Positions 24,915-37,461 of a DNA stretch of 64,000 bases are shown here, one piece after another (positions within the stretch are counted from its first letter, which is position 1; every line of letters starts with the position of its first letter). The translations under genes and the position numbers were made by a program. A model generated the notes under the pieces. It searched no databases and had not been told where the DNA came from. It was given only the letters and a program-made list of their open reading frames with translations. This DNA is from Dryococelus australis (Eukaryota; Arthropoda; Insecta; Phasmatodea; Phasmatidae), in contig CM057003.1 in NCBI GenBank assembly GCA_029891345.1, forward strand, positions 7,978,709 through 8,042,708, read 5' to 3'.

Positions 24915-27840
24915 TATTATTCGTGCTGACATTATGTTATGCTGTAGAACATTCCCACATACATTGGAACCAGCATTATGTTGTCGACCAGTGCTTAAGG
25001 CCAATATTTGCTCACCACAGTTTGCCTCATATGGTATGGATCACAGTTCTAATACGTTAAATTTGAAAATTTCTTGGTGGTAATATTTGTTTCCATTTGC
25101 TACAAGGCATTCCTGTAGGGTTCATTAACAACGTTGATATTTTGATTGTTTTTCAGACTAGAGTTTCATTTTGATTACATAGTTTGGTAAAATTTTCATT
25201 ACGTTGTCGCACCAACCCATAAAAATGTAATTTTTTGATCGGGAATGAAATTATTACTTCCTGTCGTGCCTATAAATACATCGCGTTTATTTTGACTGCT
25301 ACAGAATAGAGTGGAAATGGTAATGCCACATGCTTGCAATTCATGTTCATGGAATAAATATTCACTAGTATGTTCACAGGTCGTATAAATATTTTAGCTT
25401 GATAATGGCATGGTTGTTGTTGTGGTTTTAGTAAAGTCAAGAATAAATTTTCTGTTATTATATGCATTCGTTTGTTTACAGGTGCAGCAATACAATGGCC
25501 AGGTGTAGACGCGGTGAGCAACAAACATAAAAATTTGAATTATTTATTTATGGCTGTAATTTATTTTATTTTTTCTCTGAACATGCGCTGTTTTGTTGCG
25601 GTATGAATGTAGTATTAGTTATATTTTGCACTGGAGCGTATTGTGTAAATGGAATGTATTCATTTCCAATGATATTTGTATTTTCCTCTATATTTGGCCC
25701 GCACAAAAACCTATGGTATTTTCAAAGTCTCTCTGAATATGCCCTGAGAGATGAGAAAAGTGGAATAAGGTTGGTTCTGTTTTCCGATTTCAATGCAGCA
25801 GCAACCAAACTTCTTACTAGCAAGAGAATATTCTTTTAGATAATTACAATTATACTTCTTCCGGGAACAATATAATATTTGTGAAGTTTCTCTTCTAGCG
25901 GTATTGTAGAGAGAAACCAATGCTCTGCTGTAGATACTTGCTGTTCGTATGCTAAGTTTGCGATATTCTCTAAGTACACAAACTTGGTTCCTTCAAATTC
26001 TATGTTCTTTCTCGTTGGAAATCAGAAGGTGACGAATCGTCTTTATGTTTACAAAGAATAAGTGAGGTAAATATTATTTTATTGGAGAGTGCATTCTTGG
26101 GTGGAACATGAGTAAACAAAGGACTGTCTAAAATTGTAGGTTTCTGCAAGTCTTCTGAAGAATTGATACACCTGAATAAACGGCCAGAGATAACTCCAAA
26201 GCTGATTCGCCTCGTTGGCAATTACGAGTTTTCCACCAAAAAAAAAAAAAAAAAAAAACCCAAACACAACACCCAAAAACTGGGATATTTTTCAAAGGTA
26301 ATGTCGTTTCAAAAGTTCCTTTGCTGGATTTCATTCTCAAACGGCACGATATTTTCGAGAAAGCTGGGATCTCTGTGACCGAATCAACTAAGTCATTCTC
26401 TTCAAATCTCGGGTTCAAATCCCACATAAGCTTTTTTATTAAATTAAAGTTTGCATAAACTTATCTTGTAGGCGCGACACCCACCTCGGATTTGCTTACC
26501 GGAAAAAAAAGCTGGAAAGCTAGAAATCCCAGCCGTATGAAAGAATTTCAGAACATCGTTTCAGAAAGCTTCAAGAAAGCTGCTTACTTAATTCCGTCTG
26601 AAGTTATAGTGGAAATCTTAATGTACATAATACTGTATAAGTATGAAGATATAGTATCTATGCAGTTTATTAGATTCGTGTACAGTATTTCATAAATGCA
26701 GCTCATTTATACTATCGTATGGTTAAATACTTTTTTCAGACACGCTTCAAATTGTTCAAGTTAAGCCTGTTGGTGAACGTTAAAGTTAATATGATACTAT
26801 AAAAATACATTACCCACATATAACATAAGTCTTAATTAAATTCTATTGTACACGGTTTCTAGATATATTTTCAAGTACTTTCTTTATTTCGATAGAATCA
26901 GCACAAATTGTATCTCCTCCACTGCCTCACTTAAATTAACAGAGGATATGTATCAGTATCGGTAAATTTCTAACCTTCTATGGAACGCGCAAGTTGGTAT
27001 CCTGAAAGATTTAGTAAACATTATATCGTTATATCGGTTTTGATGGTAGATATCCAAATCAGGTTATTTCATTTTGTACGTGTATACACCCACGTTCGAA
27101 ATAAAACGTAAATGAAATATTTCAGTTATTTCGTAGGGGTAAATTCAGTGATAATTAAACCCCTTCAACTCACGAATGAACGAATATGCCAAAAATAAAC
27201 TAATAATTTTCGTTTGTTGTATCTTCACTATAATTAATACACACTATAAGGTTAGAGCGAATGATACTGAGCGAGGTATTGTAATCGACAACAGCAAAAG
27301 AGCGCCCAAAACGAAAATTAAAATTAAATGAAACCACTTTTAACATTTGATACTCAATACTTCGGAAGATAAAAAGAAGGCATATAAATTACTTTGTTAA
27401 TGGCATAACTGATGCCAGAACTTTTTATTGTTGTATCCTAAAGCGTAATTATCTTAGCAGCACAAACACTATCATTAGATATTCGAGAATTTATAATAAT
27501 TTAAACAATTCTGCGCGAATATATGCACATTCGAAGAAAGTTTAGTGCAAAATATCTACATGGGCAGTTATTCTCTTGGGGAAGCAAATACTCATTGTGC
27601 GGCGTTGGCTGGACGATAGGGCGTTGTAAGGTTTCTGCTTTTCCAAAGTCCCGTGCTACTCTTCGCCCGGAAGGAAAGTGCTTGGTTTGCAAACTGGAAA
27701 ATAAAATATGGCGGGTTGGCAAACTGACTAGCCACTTTACCTTGCAGCTGAGGATAACATTTATTTATAACTATGAACTATAACTTTTATAGCCAGACAG
27801 AATTTAAATGAGGCCAGATATTTAATTCTGTTTCTTAAAA
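24915..27840. other. AT-rich DNA with a poly(A) tract and a T-arm-like fragment
   Basis: An A20 tract lies at 26,239-26,258. At 26,404-26,420 CTCGGGTTCAAATCCCACAT resembles a tRNA T arm, possibly an old SINE head related to 56,180. No coding exon is recognised. The open frames at 25,603 and 27,523 match nothing I know. Confidence 0.4.
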
Positions 27841-27847
27841 AAAAAAA

Positions 27848-28190
27848 GAAACTATTATGCACACACACATAAGCACACATTGTCACACACATGGAAGAAA
27901 CTATTATGCACACACACATAAGCACACACTGTCACACACATGGAAGACACTATTATGCACACACACATAAGCACACACTGTCACACACATGGAAGAAACT
28001 ATTATGCACACACACATAAGCACACATTGTCACACACATGGAAGAAACTATTATTCACACACACATAAGCACACACTGTCACACACATGGAAGAAACTAT
28101 TATGCACACACACATAAGCACACACTGTCACACACATGGAAGAAACTATTATGCACACACACATAAGCACACACTGTCACACACATGGAA
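27848..28190. repeat. Tandem array, 49-bp unit, seven copies
   Basis: Unit starts (GAAACTATTATGCACACACA) fall every 49 bp at 27,848, 27,897 and on to 28,142. The unit is itself CA-rich (CACACACACATAAGCACACA, then TGTCACACACATGGAA). Copies differ by only single substitutions, so amplification is recent. There are no spacers, so it is not a CRISPR array. Confidence 0.98.
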
Positions 28191-29117
28191 GAAAAGTTGC
28201 ACGTAAGAAAAATTTGAGTTAGTTTACGTTACGTGTATATTTGGAAGATTTTTGTACAATGAAAATTTTTGTATAGGCCAGTTTGAGTTAATTCTGTTAA
28301 GACGATTTAGTTAATTTAACTCAGAATAGTTGAATTTTTTTGTACTGCTCTGAAAAATACTTTTGCGAACTATGCACATGTGCAATCTTTATTTCTAAAT
28401 TACACTTTTGACGACTTGTCTTTTGTTTATATCAAAATCGGTCGAACCGATCCAGTATTCAACTGATTTGCCAGTCCGCAAACAGAAATAAAGGAACATT
28501 TCTGTACTTTCTTTTAAATTCACGTGTAGGAAACACGGGCCGGAATGTGTAAAACGCTAAGTGTTCACTGAATAATCTACATGATAAATAAAAAATACTG
28601 TCGCGTACACAACGGATATGTCGTTACATGTTCTTTTTTTCCCCTCCAGGTGGAATGAAGCAGTTAAACTTTGTGTCAACAGTTCTTGAGGAAAAAATTG
28701 TAAATAATCTTTGAAATAGGACATGTTTACACGTCAGAGCACCTTATAAAATTAACCTAGTCTTCATGTTGTTTCGTGACCTCCCAGACACGGGCCATAG
28801 CTACCACACAGGTCTACAGATATACAAATTAAATGATTCTAAAGCGGAAGTCCTTTTATGTCTATTCGCGCTTTATTTATCCTATTTGGATCGAACGTTT
28901 AAAAAATCACCCCATGGATGATGTGTGTGTTTTTTCCGAATTATTTTATGTATCACAAGCATTTCGTACTTGTGTTAGCATACAAGGAAATGAAAGTAGC
29001 TTATTTTTTGTTAAATTGTAATTTTATTCGTATGTTATTTATAAATTATAATATTCCAATTATAATAAATGTGAATAAAAGCAGTGAGGAAACAGGTGTG
29101 TTGGTAATGGCTAGTAA
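28191..29117. other. AT-rich DNA, nothing recognised
   Basis: No repeat or coding match was seen on either strand. Confidence 0.5.
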
Positions 29118-29292
29118 GAAATAGTTCTTATGCAAAACATTACTGAACGGAGTGCGCATTCGCTGTCTCTTTAGTGTAATTGTTTAGACTCGGTCAAGCT
29201 TTATTTGCATGCGGCGGAGGAATATCCTGCAAGTATAACTTCAGCAGGGCTTCAGAAAAAGTTGGAAGTAACTGTGAATGTACTATATATGA
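29118..29292 (-). repeat. Dispersed repeat R3, copy 3 (reverse)
   Basis: On the reverse strand it reads GCCCTGCTGAAGTTATACTT, then CTCCGCCGCATGCAAATAAA, then GCGAATGCGCACTCCG. These are in the same order as at 6,848-7,015, including the shared TTTTGCATAAGAAC end block. Confidence 0.7.
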
Positions 29293-32200
29293 CGTAGACG
29301 ACTGATTAAGGATATTCTTCGCCCGGGGAAATCCCAGACGCACATTGGGGTTTAAGGGGCTCGTCTGACTGCAGCTATATTGTTGCTCGTATTGCGTGAA
29401 CTCTAAGGTCGACTTCTGCTAGGGGTACCGATCGAAAATCGATATTTTGAAGATCGAATCTACTGGCTCAAAATAAATGGATTTTATATCAATATTACGG
29501 TTGTCGAATTTTTTTTGGAATCGATATGTCTATCGTAGAATCGTTTATTAATTCAACGGCAACTTTATGTAATACGAATTTTGCTGGATTCTGAACTGTC
29601 GTGTTTACGGGTTGTTTGTTTTTTATGGAATTTCATTTTTTTTAATCGCTGATATGTTAAAAATATTTTGGTTAATTCTGTTTTTGGCTGTATAAGTTTG
29701 TTCCCAATGCCACAGTATCTCCTAAATCATATAACTGGTATTGTGTTCGTACAACTGGCCTAAAAAATATAGAAAATCGATTATTTTTCGCCCGATTTTC
29801 TTTGTGCATCGATATTATGTGACTCAATATAAATCTATCCAAAAAAATCTGTTAACATTGTTAAGATCGGCATGCCTAAAATGTGTTCATTTGCCACTTC
29901 CCTCATAGCCTCTAGACCTATACGCTACCTGGCACACACTCTTTCCATTTACGACTCGCCTGAACATGAATTTCAGGGGCGTCTCTATATTTTTATAGTC
30001 GCGTCTGAAAACAATGATAAAGTTTCGGTGCAGTGTTCGAAATACACATTTTTTTTTTCTCAAGAAACTGCTTTACGTGCATCGTATGTCTTGATCTACG
30101 GAGAGAAAACACACTTGAGACGAGGCACGAACACTAATTCCAAGACAGCAAGCGCTACATAAACACTGTTTCCGAGCTCTACAGCATGGCCAGAAACTGC
30201 CTTTTCACGCTTCCTCGTCGCGAAATTTGCTGATCGGAAACACTGAAAACTAGTATTGAGACACGTACTGAAATTTGGTACAGTCGTATACTAATAAAAT
30301 GACAGGCCCGCTGCTTGAAGTCCCATATTTCCAACAGTACAACTGGAACACGGCTTGAGCTGGGCGATGATAGAAAAATTAATAATAAAATGTATTTTTT
30401 TTAAACGACGTTAAGGTATTATCACTTATTTGTCGTAAAGAAAAAAAAATGTGTACTGTAAAATTAGAAAGTAGCTTATACGAAATTATAAAAGCAAATA
30501 TGCTATACATTAAAAAAATAAGCTGAAGAGTAAACTAATACAATTTCTCATTTGATGTATGTTTTTATGTATTACATATTTGCTTACACATGCACACATA
30601 GGTATACAAAACCACACACACACATATACGTATGGCATATATTCACATACAAATAATTGTACTATTTATAAGAAGAAACTACAAGAAAATATTGATTAGC
30701 GAAAATTCAAAAACTGCAATTATTTTTAATTATTTCTGATGAAAAGAAAATCACAGAGAATAACTAAACACAGGAAGAAAGAAATAAAACTAATTTGTAT
30801 AAGACATTTTACATTTGCTACATCTAAAATTAAGTCAGCTACCGGAGAATATACCTACAATAAAATAGTAAAGTAATGTTTACTCTCACACGCTCTCCAC
30901 ACACCTACAAACATTAAAAGTATATTTTATAAATTAAACAATTACATAAGCATCATAAATATAATTACAGCCGCATGAAGAAGAAAACCAATTAGTTACA
31001 GATATTATACAACAGAAATCTCCGCAATAAGTATTATTTGTATAAAACCCATATTTCGCGTTCATTTAAATATCTATGACGTAACCGAACAGTTTCAGCA
31101 TTTTTTTTATTTAGTGATTGAAAAATGAGGTTCGTTCGCGTGGTATGTTTTTTCTACTATCTGAGAGCAGGTGTTATTTTTCATTAGCCGTAAAGTAGCA
31201 TAAACAGTAATTACTCTCGGCAGGAAATATGAACGACTAACAGCAGTAAATTAACGTCAAAAATATACAAACAAAATTTTATTTTAAAAACGTTGATAAT
31301 CATTATTGTATCTGTTTAATTTACGTATATGAAAAATTTTGACCCCTCTAGATAACTTACTTTCGAGGATAAATTTGTCTTTGTTATTTTTATTTCCCTC
31401 TGCACTACTAACAGTATACCCAAACATATTTATTCTCTTCATCAATCTGCGTAAAAGCAAATTACTAATCACAATCGTCACTCTCAAGACACTTCGACGA
31501 TTGTAATTTTATTTTGGTGGACATTTTTTTCCACCTTGCTCGTCTTGATATTTCTGCTGTACCTCGGCGAGCAAGAGCAGAAATAGCTGATTTTTATAGC
31601 ACAAATAGCAACTGCTACCGCCACCCGAACAGCGTACAAAAAAAAGTGCTGCCGGTAACAAGCAGAAATAGCAGTAAACTAGCAGAATAGGAAACAACGC
31701 GAACACGCCTGGTATCTCTTGCTTCCTGAGGTAAGCAATTCCAGCGTTTGGTTGCTGTGGCGATGAAAGACGAAGCGAAACATTTGTTGTGCTTTTGTTG
31801 GCGGTAGGAACACGGATCTGTGTCGTCCTCTTGGTTCCCTCGCTCCTATCTCTCGATTGGCCGAAACAGCTCCACACACATGTCCAGTCACATCGCCTCT
31901 ATACCGACACGTCACCATCGCTGTCGAGATCTGCGTGATCAAACGCACTGGTGAATGTTGAAGACGAGGTGAAGGGGGGGGGGGGGAGGGGTTCATGCAG
32001 CAGTTCGCCGCGTTTAGCGTCGGCCATGCTGTTCGCGCGCGCTGGGGAGCCGGGTCGTGTTGGCAGGCCTGCCCCGATCGCCTTTCACCACCGGGTAAAT
32101 TACACCCGCCTCAAAGCGGGGCTGAGTAGGAGATACCGGAGTCCAGAATGGACGAGGGCTTCTGGAAAATACAACTGGAATCGAACTCCACCGACCACGG

Positions 32201-33092
32201 TCCACGTGACAGTCCGTCTCTGCCACAGATGCTTGCGCGTCAATCATCAAAACGTACCAACCCTCAAGGAAACACAATCAGTTTCTCATTACAACCCCCA
32301 TTCCTAATCGAGAACCCTAAACAGGGGTTGCGTTGAGAAAAATGTTTTAATGCATCAAACCACGTTGGTTTTGCTCAACTGAATTAATTGTTTGCATAGG
32401 GACTATGAAATTATTTAATTTTTCTCATTTAACTGCCGCAAGCAAAGATGTGATTGGTGCAACCAATTATTTTATTGGCTCTATATACAATATACAGTTT
32501 CCTTTTGATATAAAAAAAATTGTAAGCCCGATCGAGATTATAGCCTAGATCATGTGCGCCCGAGCATTACGTCATAGCAAACCACAGTTAAAACGATTTC
32601 ACACTGAGCTGTAGTGTAAAATTCATACATTTCAAGTGCTAGACAACGTGAGCAAATAAATATTTCAAGTTTTACCGTTTTACTTTTTAGTTTCCTGTTG
32701 AACTTGATTTATCATGATTTTTATACCATTTTGAAGCATCAATAGTGCACTAACAAACACTGTTACTATCATAAATTCCACAAAACATGCAAACAAACTT
32801 TCGAACTTTATTTTCGATTGAAGGTATTCTAATGCGTGGCCAAACAAATATTTACAGTTGATTCCACAAAATATCTTGTTGACAGTCTAATTTATTTCGG
32901 TCCGACACAGAGGTTTTGTTTATTCATACATGTAATTTGTTAGATGAGTAAAATAAATTTGGTTGCTTTTCAAGTTTTGTTTACTCGACAAAATATATTT
33001 TGTTAAGGCAACTAAATATATTTTTTATCTTATAAACACTTGGCCTTTCTTTCAGTGCAGGGATCGTTCTGGCTTCATTTCGTAAAGGTTCA
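29293..33092. other. AT-rich DNA with a GC-rich block at ~31.8-32.3 kb
   Basis: No gene is recognised. Repeated ATCGAT-type words occur at 29,420-29,820. The block 31,800-32,280 is GC-rich with a G13 run (31,974-31,986). Near 32,170 the reverse strand reads GGAGTTCGATTCCAG, a B-box-like sequence, so an old SINE may lie there. The 122-codon reverse frame at 31,509-31,877 shows a hydrophobic stretch but no known domain. Confidence 0.35.
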
Positions 33093-33345
33093 ATGAGTGA
33101 AGAGATTTGGGCGGCTCTTAACATCGGAGTCGCGAGAGCCGATGAGGGTTAAGCGAGGTGAGCATGGAGCTGCGCCGGAATGAAGGTCTGGGGAATACGG
33201 GAGATCCCTGAGAAAACCCGCCAACCGAGGACATCCTCCGGCGTGATTCCCACATGTGAAAATAATGGAGTGACCCCACCGAGAATCGATTCCGGTTCGC
33301 ATAGGTGGGAGGCGAGTAGTCTAACCACCGTACCACCGCGGCCCC
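33093..33345 (-). mobile_element. tRNA-derived SINE, full length
   Basis: On the reverse strand the head starts GGCCGCGGTGGTACGGTGG. The A-box region is GGTGGTTAGACTACTCGCCT, and the B box is degraded (GGAATCGATTCTCGG). The body has GCGGGTTTTCTCAGGGATCT, and the end has GATGTTAAGAGCCGCCCAAA. Overlapping open frames on both strands are by-products. Confidence 0.9.
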
Positions 33346-33964
33346 CATTTATAAAAGGAATATTATACATGGCATGGGTAGATAATACGAAAAATCTAAA
33401 ATAAACTAAAACAGTTCGCTATACCTCAGCTGCATGGCACCAAAATGGAAATTGTGAATGGTTCAAAGTTGCCTCAGCAGGTTTAATCCAACCCTAGTTT
33501 ACAAAGTAGCATTGCCCACTTACTTACACACTACCGGATCTACTTTCAGTTCCCTATTACGTATCCTTCCCTATCTCGTAACAAATCCTGTATATATTTT
33601 ATCCCGGGGGAAAAAAAAACTTTCATTTTGTTGATCAGGCATGGTTTGGCAAATTACTAGATATTTCAATTTGAAACGTTTAACTCAGTTTTATATTATT
33701 TTATATGTAGATTATTTCCTGTCACTGATAACAACTCAGCACTGCACTCACTTTTTTTTTTAAATTTATGTTGATTACCTAATAATATTGTTGTTTGTGA
33801 ACAATATTTAAAAAAAAATCTTCATTTAATAAAAAACAGAATACTTCAATGTTAATACCCAATGCTCGAGGCATAGGATTTATTTAACAAAACAGTCAAA
33901 CGTTTATATCTGGGGTTATTTGTTTGAAGGTTTTCTTTTTTATATAAAGTGTGATTATACCGGG
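33346..33964. other. AT-rich DNA, nothing recognised
   Basis: No coding or repeat match between the SINE and the TA microsatellite. Confidence 0.5.

Positions 33965-33967
<3 letters not shown>

Positions 33968-34015
<48 letters not shown>
33968..34015. repeat. (TA)n microsatellite
   Basis: Uninterrupted TA dinucleotide run of about 47 bp. Confidence 0.97.
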
Positions 34016-34016
<1 letters not shown>

Positions 34017-35430
34017 GTTATAGTTCTGAAGTCGTCTCCGCTTGATTAGCGCCGTTTTTTCTACTCCAACGGAGTTGCAAAGTTGAAGCTCAGAAGACGC
34101 CGCTTGAAAAGAAAGATCAGTGAATCATTACATGCAGAAATTCTACATAGAAACAATACTGGACGTGATTCTAAAATAAGCGACATTTTCAATCATGCGT
34201 TGTTGCCAATAAACCCTTGCGCAGGCGAAGAAGTAAAAACAGGAAATATTATATATGCTGGCATTTTTCCTAGCTGGGAGAAAAAATCCGCCTGCATCAC
34301 AGTTTGGGTTAAGTCTTGTTTTAATACGTCATAAATAGGGAACAAATTTTATCATATCTTGGCGAGTATCTTGGGCAGTTTGCCCATGTGTACAGTTGAT
34401 AACTTACTGAGCTTAATTTCGGGTTCCCTTTGAACAACATTTTAAATTCCTTATTGAAAGTATATGTTTAAGTACATTTTTACCTGGCTAGTTTGGTGCC
34501 CTGTACGGACTATAACATTAAAATGCATCTCATAAAGATCAAATTTTTTAAGATTGTAATATTGTCATTATTTTCAGATGAAGGACATTCATTATTTTAT
34601 ATAGAATCTATAGGTTGTCGGAAGAAAATTACGATGCCAGAATTCGTGTAGTTAAATTGTAATCAGCATTTTTATACAGCATATAGCATTTCCAATACAT
34701 ATTTTTACATATATTATACCAAATATAAAAAAAATTAATGTTTATTTAGATAATTTGTAGTAGTTTTCTCTGAAATAGGATCTCTGGTAATATTTAGTGG
34801 TTGTAAAAGCCCTTACACAATTGAAAACTTTAACATTTGACTTTACGTTTACTTTCCGACATGTTGTCTCTTATGGAGCTTGACACAATGGAACTGTCAA
34901 AGGTAAAGTCAAGCAATCTTGACTTTACGATTTCGAAAAGTTGAAATTTAACGTCAAAGTCAAGCGGCTATTTTTCCGAGAATCTAACATATGTTATGTG
35001 GAAATGGCGTTATTTTATTATAGGGTGATTTTAATCTCGTCTTCAATTTGATAAATGGCAAATAAATATAATGTGAATAAGAAATACATGAATTGAAATA
35101 TTTTAATAAAATAAACAAATAAGTATTTTGCTTTGAAACAAACTTTTAATACAAATTTTAATACGTAAAATGCTTTCCTGAAATATATAATTATTTACAT
35201 AACATGATATACATACATTTTTACGTAGTTCGGGGAACCGATGTTTAATTATCTGAACTCTGAGTTTACAACTGTATTGTGTATTTGTGTTGTCATGAAA
35301 GGAAAGAAAACGTAAACTCAAATGTTAAAGTTTCCTTTGTGTAAGAAGCTTAAGTGTGTACGAGGTCAGATTGTAGGCATTTGCGCACCTGGGAGGTAAA
35401 CGCTGACAGCCCGGGCCCTCAATGAGAAGA
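34016..35430. other. AT-rich DNA, nothing recognised
   Basis: The open frame at 34,083-34,334 begins with an Arg/Lys-rich stretch but matches no family I know, and its ATG has no supporting context. Confidence 0.45.
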
Positions 35431-35431
35431 A

Positions 35432-35480
35432 ATGGTGGATGGATGGATGGATGGATGGATGGATGTATGAATGTATGGAT
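35432..35480. repeat. (GGAT)n microsatellite
   Basis: About seven perfect GGAT units followed by imperfect GTAT/GAAT variants. Confidence 0.95.
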
Positions 35481-35767
35481 TATTCCTACTGCTAGGGGCC
35501 CCAGGAAAAGTTGCTATGAAAAAACAGCGAGCACCACAGTACTATAGAGGGAGAATTATATTTAGGTATTTTTGACCATGCTTCGTGCATTACAAAGTGG
35601 GAAGACCTACCTACCGCTGGGAATTTCCAAAGATCGTTACCGAAAATCGGACATGCATTCCTTGTGCAAATTTCTTGTCACGCAGTAAGAATTTTCCCAC
35701 AAACTAGTTTCCAGTCAGCTTGGTCAAATAGAGTTTGGAGGCTGTGACGTCACCGAAACATCATAAA

Positions 35768-35809
35768 CGCTGCCTTGACGTAGAGGGCAGGCTTCTCGCC
35801 TCCCACTAA
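35768..35809 (+). mobile_element. SINE 5' fragment, left of a nested MITE
   Basis: TAGAGGGCAGGCTTCTCGCC followed by TCCCAC aligns with the SINE head (TAGTGGTTAGACTACTCGCC, TCCCACC) with five differences. It stops at TAA, where the MITE begins. The SINE resumes at 36,274. Confidence 0.7.
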
Positions 35810-36273
35810 AGCGTTTTTCACAATACTGCGATGCGTTGCGTGGCGATGAGCTGTAGCCAATCAGAATAAAGCAGCCTGGTGACACCGATCGACTGCGTTC
35901 GTGCACCTGCCTGGCCGGCGGCGGACGGCGACACATGAGAAGAAGAAGAAGAAGAACAATTTTTGTTTACTTTGAGCACTGACCACTCAAAAAAGTAGTG
36001 TTGTGTGTTGTAAACAAATGCGCATTCGACTTATTGTAAAAAAAATCTTTCATAATTGTTCTGTTTTCGTTCCAACAGACCAATTTTTCGTATGTCTTTT
36101 GTTCAACATTCTGGCCAAAAACTCAAATTTCTTTCGTGAGAGCGGCTGGCAGTATAGCACCCATCGCCGACAAACTGTCGCATTACTGTGAAACCACAAA
36201 TTCGGTATCGGTCGGCGAATGTCGGCGTCAAACGCATCGCGTCCCAACGCAACGCAGTATTGTGAGAAGCGCT
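35810..36273. mobile_element. PIF/Harbinger-like MITE nested in a SINE
   Basis: Left terminus AGCGTTTTTCACAATACTG. The right terminus, reversed, is AGCGCTTCTCACAATACTG. Both are directly flanked by TAA (35,807-35,809 and 36,274-36,276). A 3-bp TWA target duplication is the hallmark of PIF/Harbinger elements. At 464 bp without a transposase it is non-autonomous. Removing it restores the order of the interrupted SINE, which gives independent support for both boundaries. Confidence 0.82.
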
Positions 36274-36490
36274 TAAGGCGAAAAAAAAAAGGGGGTTCGA
36301 ATCCCGGCGGGGTCGCTCCCGGTGGAAATCTGTGCCGGGCGACGCCGCTGGTCGGTGGCTTATTTTTTTTTTTCCGGGAACACTCTTTTCCCTCGCCCTT
36401 TCATTCCAGCACTGCTCCATACTCACCTCGTTTCACCCCCATCAGCCCTCAAGATCGTGATTTTAAGAGCCGCCCAAATATCTCAACTCC
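36274..36490 (+). mobile_element. SINE 3' part, right of the nested MITE
   Basis: Resumes at AAGGCG. An A10 run follows in place of the usual AACC, then the B box GGGGGTTCGAATCCCGG and GGGGTCGC. The body and the TTTTAAGAGCCGCCCAAATA end follow. With 35,768-35,809 it makes one interrupted SINE. Confidence 0.85.
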
Positions 36491-36669
36491 ACTTTTTCTG
36501 GGAAAGTTGAATGTCTCCAGTGTCCCTTCAGATTTGGATATTATATATGTTCTAAAATTTCTTGGATGTTTTACAAGCTCAGCAAATCATCGTGCGTGGA
36601 AGAAGGTATTGGGAATATTAATTTACATTATATATATATATATATAAAAGCAATTTAGAAATGAATCTT

Positions 36670-37027
36670 AGAACAAAGTCACTGCCCCCAGCATGCATAT
36701 ATTTTAATGGGTGCACTGAGTGGCATGCGCCCAGTAAAGTTGCTAACGATGGATGGACAGTAGTTCTATATCTTTGTGATTGCTTAAAATTATTTCTTTC
36801 GCTTTCTGTTTTTTTTTAATGCACGGAAGAATAAAAATTAGCTGATCTCTAAAGTATTTCTTTTTATAACAATTTCACAGTTTCACTTGACCGATGCACG
36901 AATAAAGTGATGAGACTCATGGCAATGTTAATTTTTCATAAGGCGGAGGACTACAAAACGTACATAGACTACAAGTAGATCTTAAGTAGGGTTTTTAAAT
37001 GTGCTCATTTTACCGTGAACAGCCTAT
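36670..37027 (+). mobile_element. MITE, long form, 5' end eroded
   Basis: Matches 48,628-49,051 through AAAGTCACTGCCCCCAGCAT, TTTCACAGTTTCACTTGACC and the terminus TGCTCATTTTACCGTGAACA. The first ~40 bp are not recognisable next to a TA microsatellite at about 36,628-36,647. Confidence 0.75.
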
Positions 37028-37461
37028 ATCAATATGTATATTATATATAATGATACGAACGCCATTGGATATGCATATTGAACCAAAATACTAAAAGAGC
37101 AAAGGAAATTATTTTCATCGTGGAGCAAATATGCATGATACATTCGTTACAAATTCAGAATGGAAGTGAAAATTATCACAAAATTATAAATACTAGTTCG
37201 TAAATTGGGAGTCATAATAACTAGAGCCGCCTCTTTTTCCCGAAAATATTTCAGGACCACTTGTACTCCAAAACACCGCAGTACAGATCCACTTTCGTGA
37301 TTGGATGATCTTGAATGTCACGCATTGCAGGCGTCTGCCGGTGATTCACAGTCACTCACTGTGAGAATTAACCTGATTCTGATTGGCCCAGCCAAGTAAG
37401 GAACTCTCCACCGACAAGGTCACGTGGCCAATAACCAAAGGAGAATTGTACGTATGCCGTA
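37028..37461. other. Intergenic DNA between mobile elements
   Basis: A moderately GC-rich patch lies at 37,290-37,440. No coding or repeat match was seen. Confidence 0.5.

Noticed and set aside
27848-28190. Regular repeats suggesting a CRISPR array
   Set aside because: Units are contiguous with no unique spacers, and the DNA is eukaryotic; it is a minisatellite.
29410-29830. Repeated ATCGAT words as a possible inverted repeat element
   Set aside because: The words do not form mirrored blocks in consistent order; no ends or target duplication were seen.
31509-31877. 122-codon reverse frame with a hydrophobic segment
   Set aside because: No family match, no start context and no conservation evidence; kept only as a note in the intergenic description.
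36219-36647. 142-codon forward frame
   Set aside because: It spans the end of the MITE and the SINE body, which fully explain the sequence.
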